DNA of 64,000 nt from 54-19 sp038210655 (GTDB lineage: Bacteria; Chloroflexota; Chloroflexia; Chloroheliales; Chloroheliaceae). The stretch lies in contig JBBQWM010000006.1 of the NCBI GenBank assembly GCA_038210655.1, positions 1 to 64,000 of the forward strand, read 5' to 3'. The translations under genes were made by a program, and so were the position numbers. Below are positions 17,501 to 25,348 of the stretch, piece after piece (within the stretch, counting starts at the first letter, position 1; each line of letters opens with the position of its first letter). The notes beneath the pieces are model-generated. The model was not told where the DNA came from, did not search any database, and saw only the letters and a list, made by a program, of their open reading frames with translations.

Positions 17501-18211
17501 CTCAGCCCCGACCGCCGTCGCCTGGCCTATGCCGGGTATAGCGGGCCGGAACAGGCCGACCTATATGTCCAGGGCCTCGATGGAGGACAGCCACAACCGC
17601 TGGCCCGCGATGTGTTACCGGCCCTTAGCTGGTCGCCGGACGGCTCAAAATTGGCTTTCTATTCTAAGGAGGTCAACAGCGTCAAGATCAACCTGAGCGA
17701 AGGGGGAGCCACCCCGCGCCTGCTGCTCACCACCCCCCGCGACACGCTGGCCGATAGCCCGGTCTGGTCGCCCGACGGTCGCTGGCTGGCCTATACCCTG
17801 CTGCGGTTGGCCCCTGATGAGCGTGGCCCGAAAATCGTGGCGGCGGAAGTGCGGGTTATAAACGTGGCGACTGGCGCGGAAAAGCTGGTCGCCGAACGCG
17901 CCTCCCAACCGATTTGGTCGCCCGACGGCACAGCCCTGGCCTTTCTCGGCTGGAACGAGAATAGCCTCTGGCGGGCTGGCTGGACGGCGGACGGCCCCAC
18001 CCCGGCCCAAAAGCTTGGCGCGGCCCTCGGTTGCGAACAAGAATGTGCCAATACTGGTCGTCCGGCCTTCTCGCCTGACGGTCGCTGGCTGGCCTTCACC
18101 GGGCCACGCCGCAATCTGCTGGCAATCCGGGCGACTGGTGGCCCGGCCTACCTGCTGACCAACCCGCCTGCCGCCCCCTCCGCCGACCTCGACCCGCTCT
18201 GGCCCAAATAG
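14570..18211 (+). CDS. Giant secreted GH5-like glycosidase with repeat modules and TolB-type propeller
   Basis: The 1213-residue product begins with a signal peptide (about residues 1-40, cleavage near AQAAG). Residues ~42-375 are a GH5-clan (TIM-barrel) domain like mannanases and cellulases: acid/base Glu in DLHNEPDNYG and nucleophile Glu in VLEETGWPSG. About residues 385-930 hold four related modules of ~100 residues. In these, a line such as PQTNH..GPFLEFWR..GG...LGFPL is followed by QYFEKGRLEY and a GNVGLEL-type ending; the third and fourth are more diverged. The last ~270 residues carry PD40/TolB-type propeller blades (WSPDGSKLAF, WSPDGRWLAY, WSPDGTALAF, FSPDGRWLAF). It is extracellular; the substrate is not determinable, but the modules suggest wall or polysaccharide binding. 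The nearest Shine-Dalgarno is weak and distant. Confidence 0.82.
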   Translation: MVNLSKIRRYRRAVVALLVFFGLQMGLGLLGGAGIAQAAGPSFMKVQGERLTLDGQPITLKGSNFFPLHHSFTTMWKEWDAELTREGLRRAAELGDNSVRIMLPFSPTNGWTEADGAVVPEYLNELRQFLQLAEEYRLRAIVTLFDFEGFPEPGSVQELRHRRYAQDIVTALRDDDRVLAWDLHNEPDNYGPWNSEDRAEPALTWLYRMNDYVRSLDHNHLITIGMGKRDSFFRKSANGFTVLDLSDFISHHSYNALALPDEIYELQEATQRQKPIVLEETGWPSGPIYSDNFSETDQLEFYKKMLEVAKSHNVAGVFQWMLYDAEPGGVPPWDDFNNHFGLIRGNGTLKPTADLWRDSFTGTKFPPASVVSSLTLTKQEQYDRKRSFFPQTNHWIGSPLLEFWRRSGGAPILGFPLTDAFLQDDLGSGRHIPNDENKTPIYQYFEKGRLEYHRERRSLPEYATLGGIDKYLFVIDRGNVGLELAGARGYQFTPATRIDAPAAVYLWFTQTNHSLQEPFLSFWRQNLGNYMLGSPISEPFEETNPETGQRRLVQYFEKGRLEFRPEFAATRSAVIMGNVGAELLKLKGWISRAYLDYEPSAARLPTTFALPTQSTPDFADPAFETLWKRTDKPVADGATSRTWLWGEKPLATAQEPYQGAPGGTRLVQYFDKSRMELTNPAADRNSKWYVTNGLLVREMIMGQVQTGDNRFEPLPPAAIPLAGDQLAGNPNAPTYASLQQGLTRATDQTGQPIDKLLLKDGTLTSVPNELYGKASLGQFNPESGHNIAGVFWNFLINTRGPLYEGDRVVTGDVVDWLFSVGLPITEPYWTRAKVGGVEKDVLVQAFERRLLTYTPSNPPAYQVEMGNVGAHYYTWRKGSGDVSSGPQPLDAAIKADLNRSGGLAYRQVGPLATYKYAPQAGETAQAATLAGAVAGGSAAQPGPALLYLAPEVAGRQAIYLNDLHGNNRFVAYGVAAALSPDRRRLAYAGYSGPEQADLYVQGLDGGQPQPLARDVLPALSWSPDGSKLAFYSKEVNSVKINLSEGGATPRLLLTTPRDTLADSPVWSPDGRWLAYTLLRLAPDERGPKIVAAEVRVINVATGAEKLVAERASQPIWSPDGTALAFLGWNENSLWRAGWTADGPTPAQKLGAALGCEQECANTGRPAFSPDGRWLAFTGPRRNLLAIRATGGPAYLLTNPPAAPSADLDPLWPK

Positions 18212-18224
18212 CCGGGCTAAATCG

Positions 18225-18340
18225 GTAAGGGCGACCCGTCAACTGGTTGGAGGTCGCCCTCGTTGACCATGCTGGTTCTTCACGGGCGACCACAAGGGTC
18301 GCCCCTACAAATTCAATTTCTTGCAATTTGCTGTAAATCT
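18225..18340. repeat. Family B element with partial terminal repeat
   Basis: It contains TAAGGGCGACCC, AGGTCGCCCT and GGGCGACCACAAGGGTCGCC. It ends in TTGCAATTTGCTGTA, which is the complement of the left terminal repeat of the better preserved copy at 55688-55821. It fills the gap between convergent genes. Confidence 0.6.
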
Positions 18341-18380
18341 TGGTGGGGGGCGACCCGGCAGGCTATTCAAAAAGCGACCA

Positions 18381-20036
18381 TCAGCCCTCCGCCACGATCC
18401 GAATACCCTCCCAGGCCGGTAGCCGCCCTTCCTCGCGGGCCATCACAACCTGCGCCCACCAATATAAATCAGCCATTATTTGCATCTCCTCGGCATACTT
18501 TTGGGCATCTAATTTCTGGTAGCCGATATAAGCATATTCGGCGTAATGCGCGGCGTATTGTCGGTAAGCCTTGCGCCACTGAAAAAAATTATCAGCTTTT
18601 GCCGCCATAGTCGCCTCTATAAGATCGGCCAGCAAAGTCGCCCGCCGTTTGATATAGATATCTGAAGAAGCCTGCAAAGCGCGGGTTAGCCTGTTAGCTT
18701 CAGCCAGGTCACTGCGCTCTAACGCGCCCACAATTTTCTCGAATGGCTTTTTCCCGGCTTCATTTCCGCCGAAGACGAGGGCGAGGGCGAGGTCGAGGGC
18801 GCGGGCGAGGGCGAGGGCGAGGGCGAGGTCGAGGGCGCGGGCGAGGGCGAGGGCGAGGGCGAGGGCGAGGGCGAGGGCGAGGTCGAGGGCGCGGGCGAGG
18901 TCGAGGTCGAGGGCGCGGGCGAGGTCGAGGGCGAGGGCGAGGGCGAGCGAAGAAGGCGGAGGTAGGCTGGTTTTAGAAAGCCGAGCAATTTGCTGCCGGA
19001 TTTGCTGTTCGACCTGGGGCGATAACCCAACCAAAGTATATTTGCCTTCTTCATCCCGGCACCAGAAAGCCAAAGGCTGGTTGTTAGCCGGGTAGCGATT
19101 GGCCTCGGCAGAGTTGGGCAATCGGTAGCGGGTCGGGCCGATCATTCTCTCGTTCAGCCAATCGCAAAACTTCTGAGCATCTGCGGCCCGCACTCCGGCG
19201 ATGGGCGCGGCAGCCTGCCCTTTGGGAAAACTAAAATCTTTCCAATGATCTGGCTGGTAATACTCATCCTCTTGCCGTTTCTCGTCCACAAAAAGCTGGT
19301 ATTCGGCGCAGGTAATAAAGGTCGGGTCAGGACCACGCAGATTTGTGAGCCGATTTGCCAGGGCTGTTTCCGCCGCCTGTTGCCGGGCAGCCGGGTCGTC
19401 CGAATTGAGGGCGATTAGAAGGCGGGCTTCCGCTTCGGCGGCTTCTAGCTTTTCCAATTCAGCTTTAGCTTCGGCGTGGCCCAGTTCGGCGGCCTGTTCA
19501 AGGTCTTTCCGATATTGAAGATTATTCTTTAATTTCTGGTAGCTCAGGCAACGAGCGTAGTAACATTCTTCCTGATTGGGTCTAAGCTCGATAGCCCGGC
19601 TAAAATCGTCTACCGCCATCTGGTAATCACGGTCTTTGTGATAATCCAAACCACGCCGATAATAAGCCTGAGCAGTCCAGGCGCGGGCCTGCTGGTTACG
19701 ATTAGGGCGACCTAAAATCTCTTCCCCTACCTCAATCACAATATCCCAGTAGCCTTTTTCGGCTGCCGCGTTTAACTGATCCAAAAGAGAGGATAGCGGG
19801 GAACCGGCAGGCGCAATAGGAGCCGAGTTGGAAGCAGACCCCTTCCCTAGCCGTTCCAATTCGGCTTCCCAGCCGCTAATATTGTCGTTAATTTCTTTTA
19901 GCTCGTTTCGGAGCCGCAGGCTTTCGACCGGATTATCGACAACCGAAAGCTGGCGACCTTCGACCCTGGCGCGTAACTCGTTAGCTTTTTCGATCAAATC
20001 TTCAAGTTGCTGACGGCGTTGCTCGGATAATGACAT
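18381..20036 (-). CDS. TPR and SUMF1-like protein with Leu/Ala/Arg/Asp tandem repeat
   Basis: The 551-residue cytosolic protein has several parts in order: an N-terminal coiled coil (about 5-60, EDLIEKANELRARVEG); TPR-like helices (about 90-200, YYRRGLDYHKDRDYQMAVDDF); a short SUMF1/formylglycine-generating-enzyme-like domain (about 230-345, FVDEKRQ...PIAGVRAADAQKFCDWLNE...YRLPNSAEANRY); a 58-residue LARALDLALALA-type repeat (about 363-420); and a helical end with DLYWWAQVVMAREEGRLPAWEG. Similar coiled-coil, SUMF1, repeat and WEGIR-type endings occur in chloroflexotal and cyanobacterial STAND/NACHT proteins; this one has no NTPase domain. Function is therefore uncertain: possibly a sensor or accessory part of such a conflict or signalling system. 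Catalytic residues of true FGE are not evident. Confidence 0.7.
   Translation of the reverse strand: MSLSEQRRQQLEDLIEKANELRARVEGRQLSVVDNPVESLRLRNELKEINDNISGWEAELERLGKGSASNSAPIAPAGSPLSSLLDQLNAAAEKGYWDIVIEVGEEILGRPNRNQQARAWTAQAYYRRGLDYHKDRDYQMAVDDFSRAIELRPNQEECYYARCLSYQKLKNNLQYRKDLEQAAELGHAEAKAELEKLEAAEAEARLLIALNSDDPAARQQAAETALANRLTNLRGPDPTFITCAEYQLFVDEKRQEDEYYQPDHWKDFSFPKGQAAAPIAGVRAADAQKFCDWLNERMIGPTRYRLPNSAEANRYPANNQPLAFWCRDEEGKYTLVGLSPQVEQQIRQQIARLSKTSLPPPSSLALALALDLARALDLDLARALDLALALALALALALARALDLALALALARALDLALALVFGGNEAGKKPFEKIVGALERSDLAEANRLTRALQASSDIYIKRRATLLADLIEATMAAKADNFFQWRKAYRQYAAHYAEYAYIGYQKLDAQKYAEEMQIMADLYWWAQVVMAREEGRLPAWEGIRIVAEG
18775..18949. repeat. Hexanucleotide tandem repeat in coding sequence
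   Basis: About 29 tandem units of GCGAGG with variants GTCGAGG and GCGCGG. On the coding strand they give alternating Leu-Ala, Asp-Leu and Arg-Ala. Units of six keep the frame open whatever the copy number, and all six frames lack stops here. Confidence 0.9.
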
Positions 20037-20180
20037 GGCTTATTCCAACGATAATAGGCGGAGAGACCGCATTCCTATGACTTTAACAATATTGATATTA
20101 TGTGCGAAAATAGATTATTTTGTCAAGGCTATTTGAATGTGTAAACAAAACCCGGTTTTACCCCTGGCGACTCGATAATG

Positions 20181-20251
20181 AAATCCATTGGCGGAGCGGT
20201 GTCCAACAAGGAACGGGTCTCTTGTTGGATATGGCTCTGCCCATAAACCGG
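20181..20251. repeat. Family A repeat copy
   Basis: Contains ATCCATTGGCGGAGCGGTGT and CTTGTTGGATATGGCTCTGC, the inner words of the family A element at 7742-7937, without its GGGATGAGG arms. Confidence 0.7.
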
Positions 20252-20269
20252 ATTCGGCTGGGGTTAAAA

Positions 20270-20501
20270 CCAAGACCATTCAAATAAGCGGAGGCATGTC
20301 ATTCTGAGGAGCGACCAGTAGGCGGCTTTTACCATCAGAAGGCTCTAAGCCCCGAAGAATCTACTTGCGACAGCCGGGTCTTGATCTCAAGGGTCGGCTG
20401 TCGCAAGTAGATTCTTCGGCGGGGGTTAGGCGGTCAGTTTCTAATCCAGGTAATGCCCCACCTCAGAATGACAATTCCCGCGCTTATTTGAATGGTCTTG
20501 G
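20270..20501. repeat. Family D element with 21-bp terminal inverted repeats
   Basis: Perfect terminal arms of 21 bp start CCAAGACCATTCAAATAAGC (20270) and end TGAATGGTCTTGG (20501). They enclose GTCATTCTGAGG/CCTCAGAATGAC and an inner hairpin with arms AGAATCTACTTGCGACAGCC. The element ends three bases from the stop codon of the GH172 gene. It has no ORF. A related core (GTCATTCTGAGCGTAGCGAA) lies at 39388-39481. Confidence 0.75.
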
Positions 20502-20503
20502 CT

Positions 20504-21595
20504 CTAAATCACCTCTAACCGATCCAGTCCGGGCAAGGCCGGATAGGTAGCGTGTGGTTCGGTCTGGTACCAGAAGGCGACCGAAGCAATATCATCCTGC
20601 AAGGGTAGATAACGCCCGCCGCTTCGCCAACCGAGAGCCTGGATCGTCACCCGCAAATCCTGCTCAAAGCGGATCGGGTCCATAATGTGCCAGCGATACA
20701 TCCCGAAGCGGTGCTGGCTACGGTACAAACCGTCTGGCTGGATGACCTGCGGCAAGCCTAAAAAGGCGGTCGAATAAACCCCGTACTGCCCGGTCGGCTG
20801 CTCGAAATTCCAGGCTCCCCCAAAATAATCTTCGGTGCCGGTTCCGCAAATCGTTGGGAAATCCGTGTCGCCATCCAGATAAAACTTGATCTCACCCTCA
20901 CCCCACCAGCCGTTATTGTTGACCTGCCAGGCCAGATAAGTCCCGACATACTGGCCCTGCCCTCGCACCCCGTCCAGCAAAGTATGGACTGCCTGATAGC
21001 CCAACGGCTGACTGCGCCGCCACTGGGCGTGGAGATAAGCCCGGTCTTCGCCGACTTCTGTCAGAGTGTAATCGATTTGATAGTAAACCTGAATTTCCTC
21101 TTCCGAAAGATTTTCGATAGTCAGCCGGGCGCTCTTGCGAAAGGGCATCTCCCAGTAGGAATTCATGCCGCCCGCCGGGTTGACCGCCACCGGCAGCGAA
21201 TTGACGTTGGCCCGTTCGCACCAGCCGTTTGCAAAGAAATCGCCATAAGGACATTCAATCGAAGGGCTGTCCTCCCCATCCCAATAGGCCCGCAGGATCA
21301 ACCGCCGCCAGTTAGCGGGATATGTCGTCATCCAAACATGCTGGATCGCCCCCGGCCCCTCGATCTCAGCGAGCGTAAAAGTGCTTTGGGGCTTTACAAA
21401 GACCGAAGGCGAGATTTTCCAGCCCTGACCCAGGTCGCGGGCGTAAGATGCGCCGGTGCCTTCGGTCGCCCTACCGCCCTGCCCTTTCGCACCTGTAAAA
21501 TTCTCGGCGCTGATCGAGCGCGTTTTGGCCTTCGACAACCGCGCCAAATTACCCAGCCCCATCCCTAGCCCATCAAAAGAATTATTGTCCGCCAT
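20504..21595 (-). CDS. DUF2961 / GH172-family glycoside hydrolase
   Basis: The 363-residue product matches the DUF2961 family, now GH172, whose characterised members act on fructofuranose or arabinofuranose linkages. Visible family features are ARSISAENFTGAKGQGG-like start (SISAENFTGAKGQGG), GPGAIQHVWMT, YWDGEDSPSIECPYGDFFANGW, CGTGTEDYFGGAWNF and YRWHIMDPIRF. There is no signal peptide, so it is probably cytosolic. The start is well supported by GAGAGGAT. Its neighbour in the same direction is the SUMF1-like gene, separated by two repeats; no sugar transporter is adjacent. The real substrate is unknown. Confidence 0.85.
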   Translation of the reverse strand: MADNNSFDGLGMGLGNLARLSKAKTRSISAENFTGAKGQGGRATEGTGASYARDLGQGWKISPSVFVKPQSTFTLAEIEGPGAIQHVWMTTYPANWRRLILRAYWDGEDSPSIECPYGDFFANGWCERANVNSLPVAVNPAGGMNSYWEMPFRKSARLTIENLSEEEIQVYYQIDYTLTEVGEDRAYLHAQWRRSQPLGYQAVHTLLDGVRGQGQYVGTYLAWQVNNNGWWGEGEIKFYLDGDTDFPTICGTGTEDYFGGAWNFEQPTGQYGVYSTAFLGLPQVIQPDGLYRSQHRFGMYRWHIMDPIRFEQDLRVTIQALGWRSGGRYLPLQDDIASVAFWYQTEPHATYPALPGLDRLEVI

Positions 21596-21708
21596 GTTTT
21601 GCTGATCCTCTCTTTATATCATTTTTAATATGAGTGGTTTTTACCGCATTGCAAAAAGCTATTTGATATAGCTTGCTTCTCTTAGCCCCCCGCTAATGAG
21701 TAGATCGC

Positions 21709-21725
21709 CCTAGACCCGGTCTAGG
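21709..21725. promoter_or_regulatory. Operator-like palindrome
   Basis: CCTAGACCCGGTCTAGG is a 17-base inverted repeat with one central base. It lies between the divergent GH172 gene (start 21595) and the small membrane-protein gene (start 21895). It could be an operator, but no regulator is adjacent. Confidence 0.3.
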
Positions 21726-21894
21726 TCTTTAGCCCTAAACACGACTGGTCTTCTTTCGCGTGAAAAATAGCACAAAGCTCAATGTGCAAAATCCTACAAT
21801 CATTTACTATAGGTACATCGGGAAAATAAAACGCGCCGATACGAGAATAAGAACCAGCCCAATTATAAGTTAGTGGAAATGAGGAGATATGCAA

Positions 21895-21987
21895 ATGTTA
21901 TTCGTTTTGATCGTTGTTTTGATTGCGGCAGTCGCTATTGTCAGCGTAGTTGAAGTAGTGAACGCCATTCACTGGGACGAAAATTAG
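21895..21987 (+). CDS. 30-residue single-helix membrane protein
   Basis: This short gene encodes MLFVLIVVLIAAVAIVSVVE followed by VVNAIHWDEN. Residues 1-24 form one membrane helix and the rest is a short polar tail. AGGAG (21882-21886) lies eight bases from this ATG, a better fit than the ATG two codons earlier (21889). No family is recognised. It stands alone; about 220 bases without a gene follow before the methyltransferase. Confidence 0.55.
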   Translation: MLFVLIVVLIAAVAIVSVVEVVNAIHWDEN

Positions 21988-22213
21988 TAGCCCGCTCGAT
22001 TGCCGGGACTCTATAGGGAAGACGCACCCTGGAGCAAATCCCGCTCAAGCACACCAAACTGCAACCAGCTTAGCCAAAAGTTCTACCAAACTCTAATCGC
22101 CAGTCTATCGCTCAAACATTAAACCGAACTCAAAACCAATCTACCAACCGTGTTATTTTGGACTGCCGGGGCCAGCTTGAGTCAAAATTAGCTAACCGTG
22201 TTACAATTGACCC

Positions 22214-22651
22214 ATGCAAGGTTATTTTGAAATTGGCATCTTTCAGCCAAAACGCGAATACAACGTCGGAACCCTCTGGCGGTCGGCCCTTCAGCTAGGG
22301 GCAGGTGGTATCTTTACGATTGGCAGGCGCTACCGCTTCCAATCCAGCGACACCTTCCGAACTGGCGACCAACTTCCTTTGCAGCATTATCTAAGCTTCG
22401 AGGATTTCCTGGCAAAGCAACCCCCTGCCACCACTCTGGTAGCAATAGAAATGGGCGGAGTTCCGCTAAGCAACTTTACCCACCCCGAAAGAGCGGTTTA
22501 CTTGCTAGGAGCAGAGGACAACGGCTTGCCACCTTCCGTCCTAAAACGCTGCGAACAACTGGTCTCGCTCGAAGCGGTTGGGCCGGTATCCTATAATCTG
22601 GCGGTCGCCGGAAGCCTCGTCATGTACCACCGCCGCTATCTCCAGCCCTAA
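22214..22651 (+). CDS. SpoU/TrmH-family RNA methyltransferase
   Basis: The 145-residue product is a minimal SPOUT methyltransferase with the trefoil-knot motifs: N-terminal NVGTLWRSALQLGAGGIFTIG (motif 1), YLLGAEDNGLP (motif 2) and PVSYNLAVAGSLVMYHR (motif 3). In the family these bind S-adenosylmethionine and transfer a methyl group to tRNA or rRNA ribose. It lacks the N-terminal substrate domain of larger TrmH/RlmB proteins, so it resembles the short TrmL/YibK class, but the modified base cannot be assigned. A terminator follows the gene. Confidence 0.85.
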   Translation: MQGYFEIGIFQPKREYNVGTLWRSALQLGAGGIFTIGRRYRFQSSDTFRTGDQLPLQHYLSFEDFLAKQPPATTLVAIEMGGVPLSNFTHPERAVYLLGAEDNGLPPSVLKRCEQLVSLEAVGPVSYNLAVAGSLVMYHRRYLQP

Positions 22652-22697
22652 AATAAAGCCATGCCAAATCACTATATAAAGAAGCAAATATCATAAA

Positions 22698-22720
22698 GGC
22701 GCTGCAAGCAGCGCCCTTTT
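22698..22720 (+). terminator. Rho-independent terminator
   Basis: GGCGCTGC-AA-GCAGCGCC followed by CTTTT, 46 bases after the methyltransferase stop. It also sits downstream of the convergent gene ending at 22759 but has no T-run in that direction. Confidence 0.8.
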
Positions 22721-22758
22721 CACGAATATAGAAAGTTCTTCCCCGATTTAGACTGCGG

Positions 22759-25191
22759 CTATTTTGTAGGAACCGCCGTCCGGGTAGCATTCGGAAGGCT
22801 ATTCCCGCCGCCTGGCAGGGCTGTCCCAGAGGGCGTGGTGGAAGCAGTCCCGGATGGGGTAGTGTCAGTAGCCGTCATCTGATAATCGGGAACAGTTTTA
22901 ATTTCCAACTGGTTAGCAGGTGGTAGCGAATCTTTTGTGATAGCATCGAAATTCATCATCGAGATCGCCACCTGGGGGTACTGGCTGGAAATGATGCTGT
23001 TTAATTCGGCTTTGGGCTTATTAGCGATAGAGTCACGGAAAGCCCCTGTATCCAGGTTCATAATTACCCGTCCGAGCGCCTTGACCGTAACATAACGCTG
23101 ACCGCCTTCTTCCTGGGGTTGGGCATCAAGCAACTTGATCGGCGTACTCTGGTCTAGCTTGAAGTTGGGGTCTTTGTTAAACGCACCCTGCACCAAACTT
23201 GTCAGAGTTTTGGTATCGTAGATCGCGGCCTGGACATTTACGGTACATGTTCCCGTAAAATTATCGGCGCTATCGTTGACCTTCTTGTTAAACTCGCAGG
23301 TTGGGTCATTCGACTTGAGTACTATCGTCGCCTGGGTAGACGGGTCATACTTGATCTGGCTGTTAGCCTGATCCTTCGCTTTGTCCTGCAACTGTTTTTT
23401 CAGGTTGTCGAGGTCGGCCTGGGTTACAAACTTCTCCTGCCGATCAGTGCCACCTGTAAAGGGGCCAGCCGTCAACCCAACCGCCACACCCAACACTCGA
23501 CTGACTTTTTGATCGCTATTGCCAACCGGCCCGGCTTTGTCGGCTACTACTGTACCACTGCCCTGACCCCCGGCCCCGCTAAAGACATTCCCGGCCCCGA
23601 CCGTCACACCCTGCACCAACCGATATACCACCCCATTAGGAGCGGTATAGATAACAGTACCGGCCCCATAACTCACAGCGGCACTACCCCGGTTGACAAA
23701 AGTGATCGGGCCACTGGCAGCTTTGTCCGGCACATTGCGGGCGCCACTGCTATTGATCGGGCCGGAAGCTACCCGCAAATCGCCGGTATTTACCAGCGTT
23801 ACCGGCAAGCGGGCCGGTTCGTTTGATACCGTCGGGGCAACCGTTGCAGCCCCCGGAGAAGCCGCCGCCCCGGAAGCAGTAGCCCCCGGTGTCAGACTCG
23901 GAACCTGATTAACGCCGGATACGCTGCTACTCGCCCCACTGCTATCGAGCAAAAATCGGACGGTTTGCTGCTGATCCTGGGTCTTGAGTGGAACGGTGAC
24001 TGCCACCACCGGCGGATTATTGGTAGTGGAGCCGTTTGAGCCAAGCAGTAAGAACAAGAGCAACCCCAACAACGCTATCACTGCAATGACCCCAATCATT
24101 GTCAGTAGAGTTGTTCGGTTGCGCTGGCTGTTGCGGCGCTTGACCTCTTCGGGCGATTGCTGAGGCTTGCCCATCAGAGGGCCAGTTCCGACGGCGCGTG
24201 GCTCGACCGGCACAATCAGCTTACGAACCCGGTTCAACACACTATTTCCGGCGGGTTTCGGGCCAAGCGCTTCGGCGGGTGTTACTGTGCGGGTTTTAGT
24301 GCGATCACGTCGCCGGGTACGCCCGCCTGTAGCAGCCTCATCGGGGTTACGAACGCCCCGTCCGCCCCGGAAACGGTCGGCGGCGGTATCTCCGCCCGCC
24401 ACTGCCACTGCCGGTACGTCGTCCTCGTAAAGGGTGTTATCATCCAAAGGAGAGGATTCGAGACCCAAACTCCCGCCTGAAAAAAGACCGTTGCGGGTCG
24501 CTTCCTCGAAGCTCATCGTGCGTCCGCCCTCAATATCAAACTCAGCTTTGGGAGGGGGAGGCGGTTGGCGGGTAGCAGTTGCACCGCCAGCATTGCCAAA
24601 GAAATCTGGAATATTCTCGCGGGTCACAACCTGATCGTCACCAAAGCCATTACCATTAAAATCGCCTCTGGCTGCCGGGGGTGGCTGAAGCGGATTAGTC
24701 GGTAGACCGGGATTAAAATCACGCATTTCGTTCAAGAAGTCTGCTGCACTTCGCGCCCCCGCCGGAGGGTTCACTGTAGGACGCGGTGGCGCAGGATTGG
24801 GTGTGGCCGCCGTAGGGTTAGCAGCCTGACCCTGCTGGGCCACTACAAAACCTTCTGGCAAACCAAAAGAAGTGCGGGCAGGGGCAGCGGTTGGGGCATT
24901 GCCAAACATTTCCCCGGCTCCCCCATCATCCTCGTCCGGCCCGGCTTCTTTATCGACCGCAAAACCGAGCAACTTGGCAAGGCCGCGAATAGTCTTGTTG
25001 CCGCCAGTAATGCTCAGATTTATACCAGCAGAGCGTACCGCGTTACGCAGGGCATAGAAATTATCCAGGGTTTGCAAAGCACGGGTTTCCTGGGGCAAGG
25101 CCAGCGTAATATCTTTTGAAGTTTGCGCCTTTAAGTTTGCGATTAACGTGTCCAAATCTTCATTTGGATCAACTGCCATACGAACCGCCAT
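22759..25191 (-). CDS. Membrane protein with baseplate-J-like extracytoplasmic region
   Basis: The 810-residue product begins with a small alpha/beta domain (about 1-70, VDPNEDLDTLIANLKAQTSK). A long Pro/Ala/Gly-rich disordered region follows (to ~340), then one membrane helix (about 360-385, GVIAVIALLGLLLFLLLG). The outside region contains a stretch typical of baseplate J/gp47-type domains (SYGAGTVIYTAPNGVVYRLVQGVTV) and ends in a Thr/Pro-rich tail. I start at ATG 25191 because AAAGGAGAT lies seven bases upstream; an earlier in-frame ATG has no such site. Family members of this type in Actinobacteria and Chloroflexota have no established role. The gene stands alone with no phage genes near it. 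Confidence 0.65.
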   Translation of the reverse strand: MAVRMAVDPNEDLDTLIANLKAQTSKDITLALPQETRALQTLDNFYALRNAVRSAGINLSITGGNKTIRGLAKLLGFAVDKEAGPDEDDGGAGEMFGNAPTAAPARTSFGLPEGFVVAQQGQAANPTAATPNPAPPRPTVNPPAGARSAADFLNEMRDFNPGLPTNPLQPPPAARGDFNGNGFGDDQVVTRENIPDFFGNAGGATATRQPPPPPKAEFDIEGGRTMSFEEATRNGLFSGGSLGLESSPLDDNTLYEDDVPAVAVAGGDTAADRFRGGRGVRNPDEAATGGRTRRRDRTKTRTVTPAEALGPKPAGNSVLNRVRKLIVPVEPRAVGTGPLMGKPQQSPEEVKRRNSQRNRTTLLTMIGVIAVIALLGLLLFLLLGSNGSTTNNPPVVAVTVPLKTQDQQQTVRFLLDSSGASSSVSGVNQVPSLTPGATASGAAASPGAATVAPTVSNEPARLPVTLVNTGDLRVASGPINSSGARNVPDKAASGPITFVNRGSAAVSYGAGTVIYTAPNGVVYRLVQGVTVGAGNVFSGAGGQGSGTVVADKAGPVGNSDQKVSRVLGVAVGLTAGPFTGGTDRQEKFVTQADLDNLKKQLQDKAKDQANSQIKYDPSTQATIVLKSNDPTCEFNKKVNDSADNFTGTCTVNVQAAIYDTKTLTSLVQGAFNKDPNFKLDQSTPIKLLDAQPQEEGGQRYVTVKALGRVIMNLDTGAFRDSIANKPKAELNSIISSQYPQVAISMMNFDAITKDSLPPANQLEIKTVPDYQMTATDTTPSGTASTTPSGTALPGGGNSLPNATRTAVPTK

Positions 25192-25348
25192 ACTGGATCT
25201 CCTTTTGCCCTTCCTTATGCCCTTCTTAGTTCGGTTAGAACCGGCTACAACCAATATTTAGATCGGACCCTTTTCCTTACTTCGCGCCCTAACTATAGCT
25301 CTGTAGTAGTCCAGTTATAATAGCCACCTTGAGCAGGTCTGACAAGGG

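Noticed and set aside
18775..18949. Possible CRISPR-like or VNTR non-coding array
   Set aside because: Units are six bases with no spacers and lie within an intact coding frame, so it is a coding tandem repeat.
25192..25254. Earlier start of the baseplate-J-like gene
   Set aside because: The in-frame ATG has no ribosome site, whereas AAAGGAGAT precedes ATG 25191.
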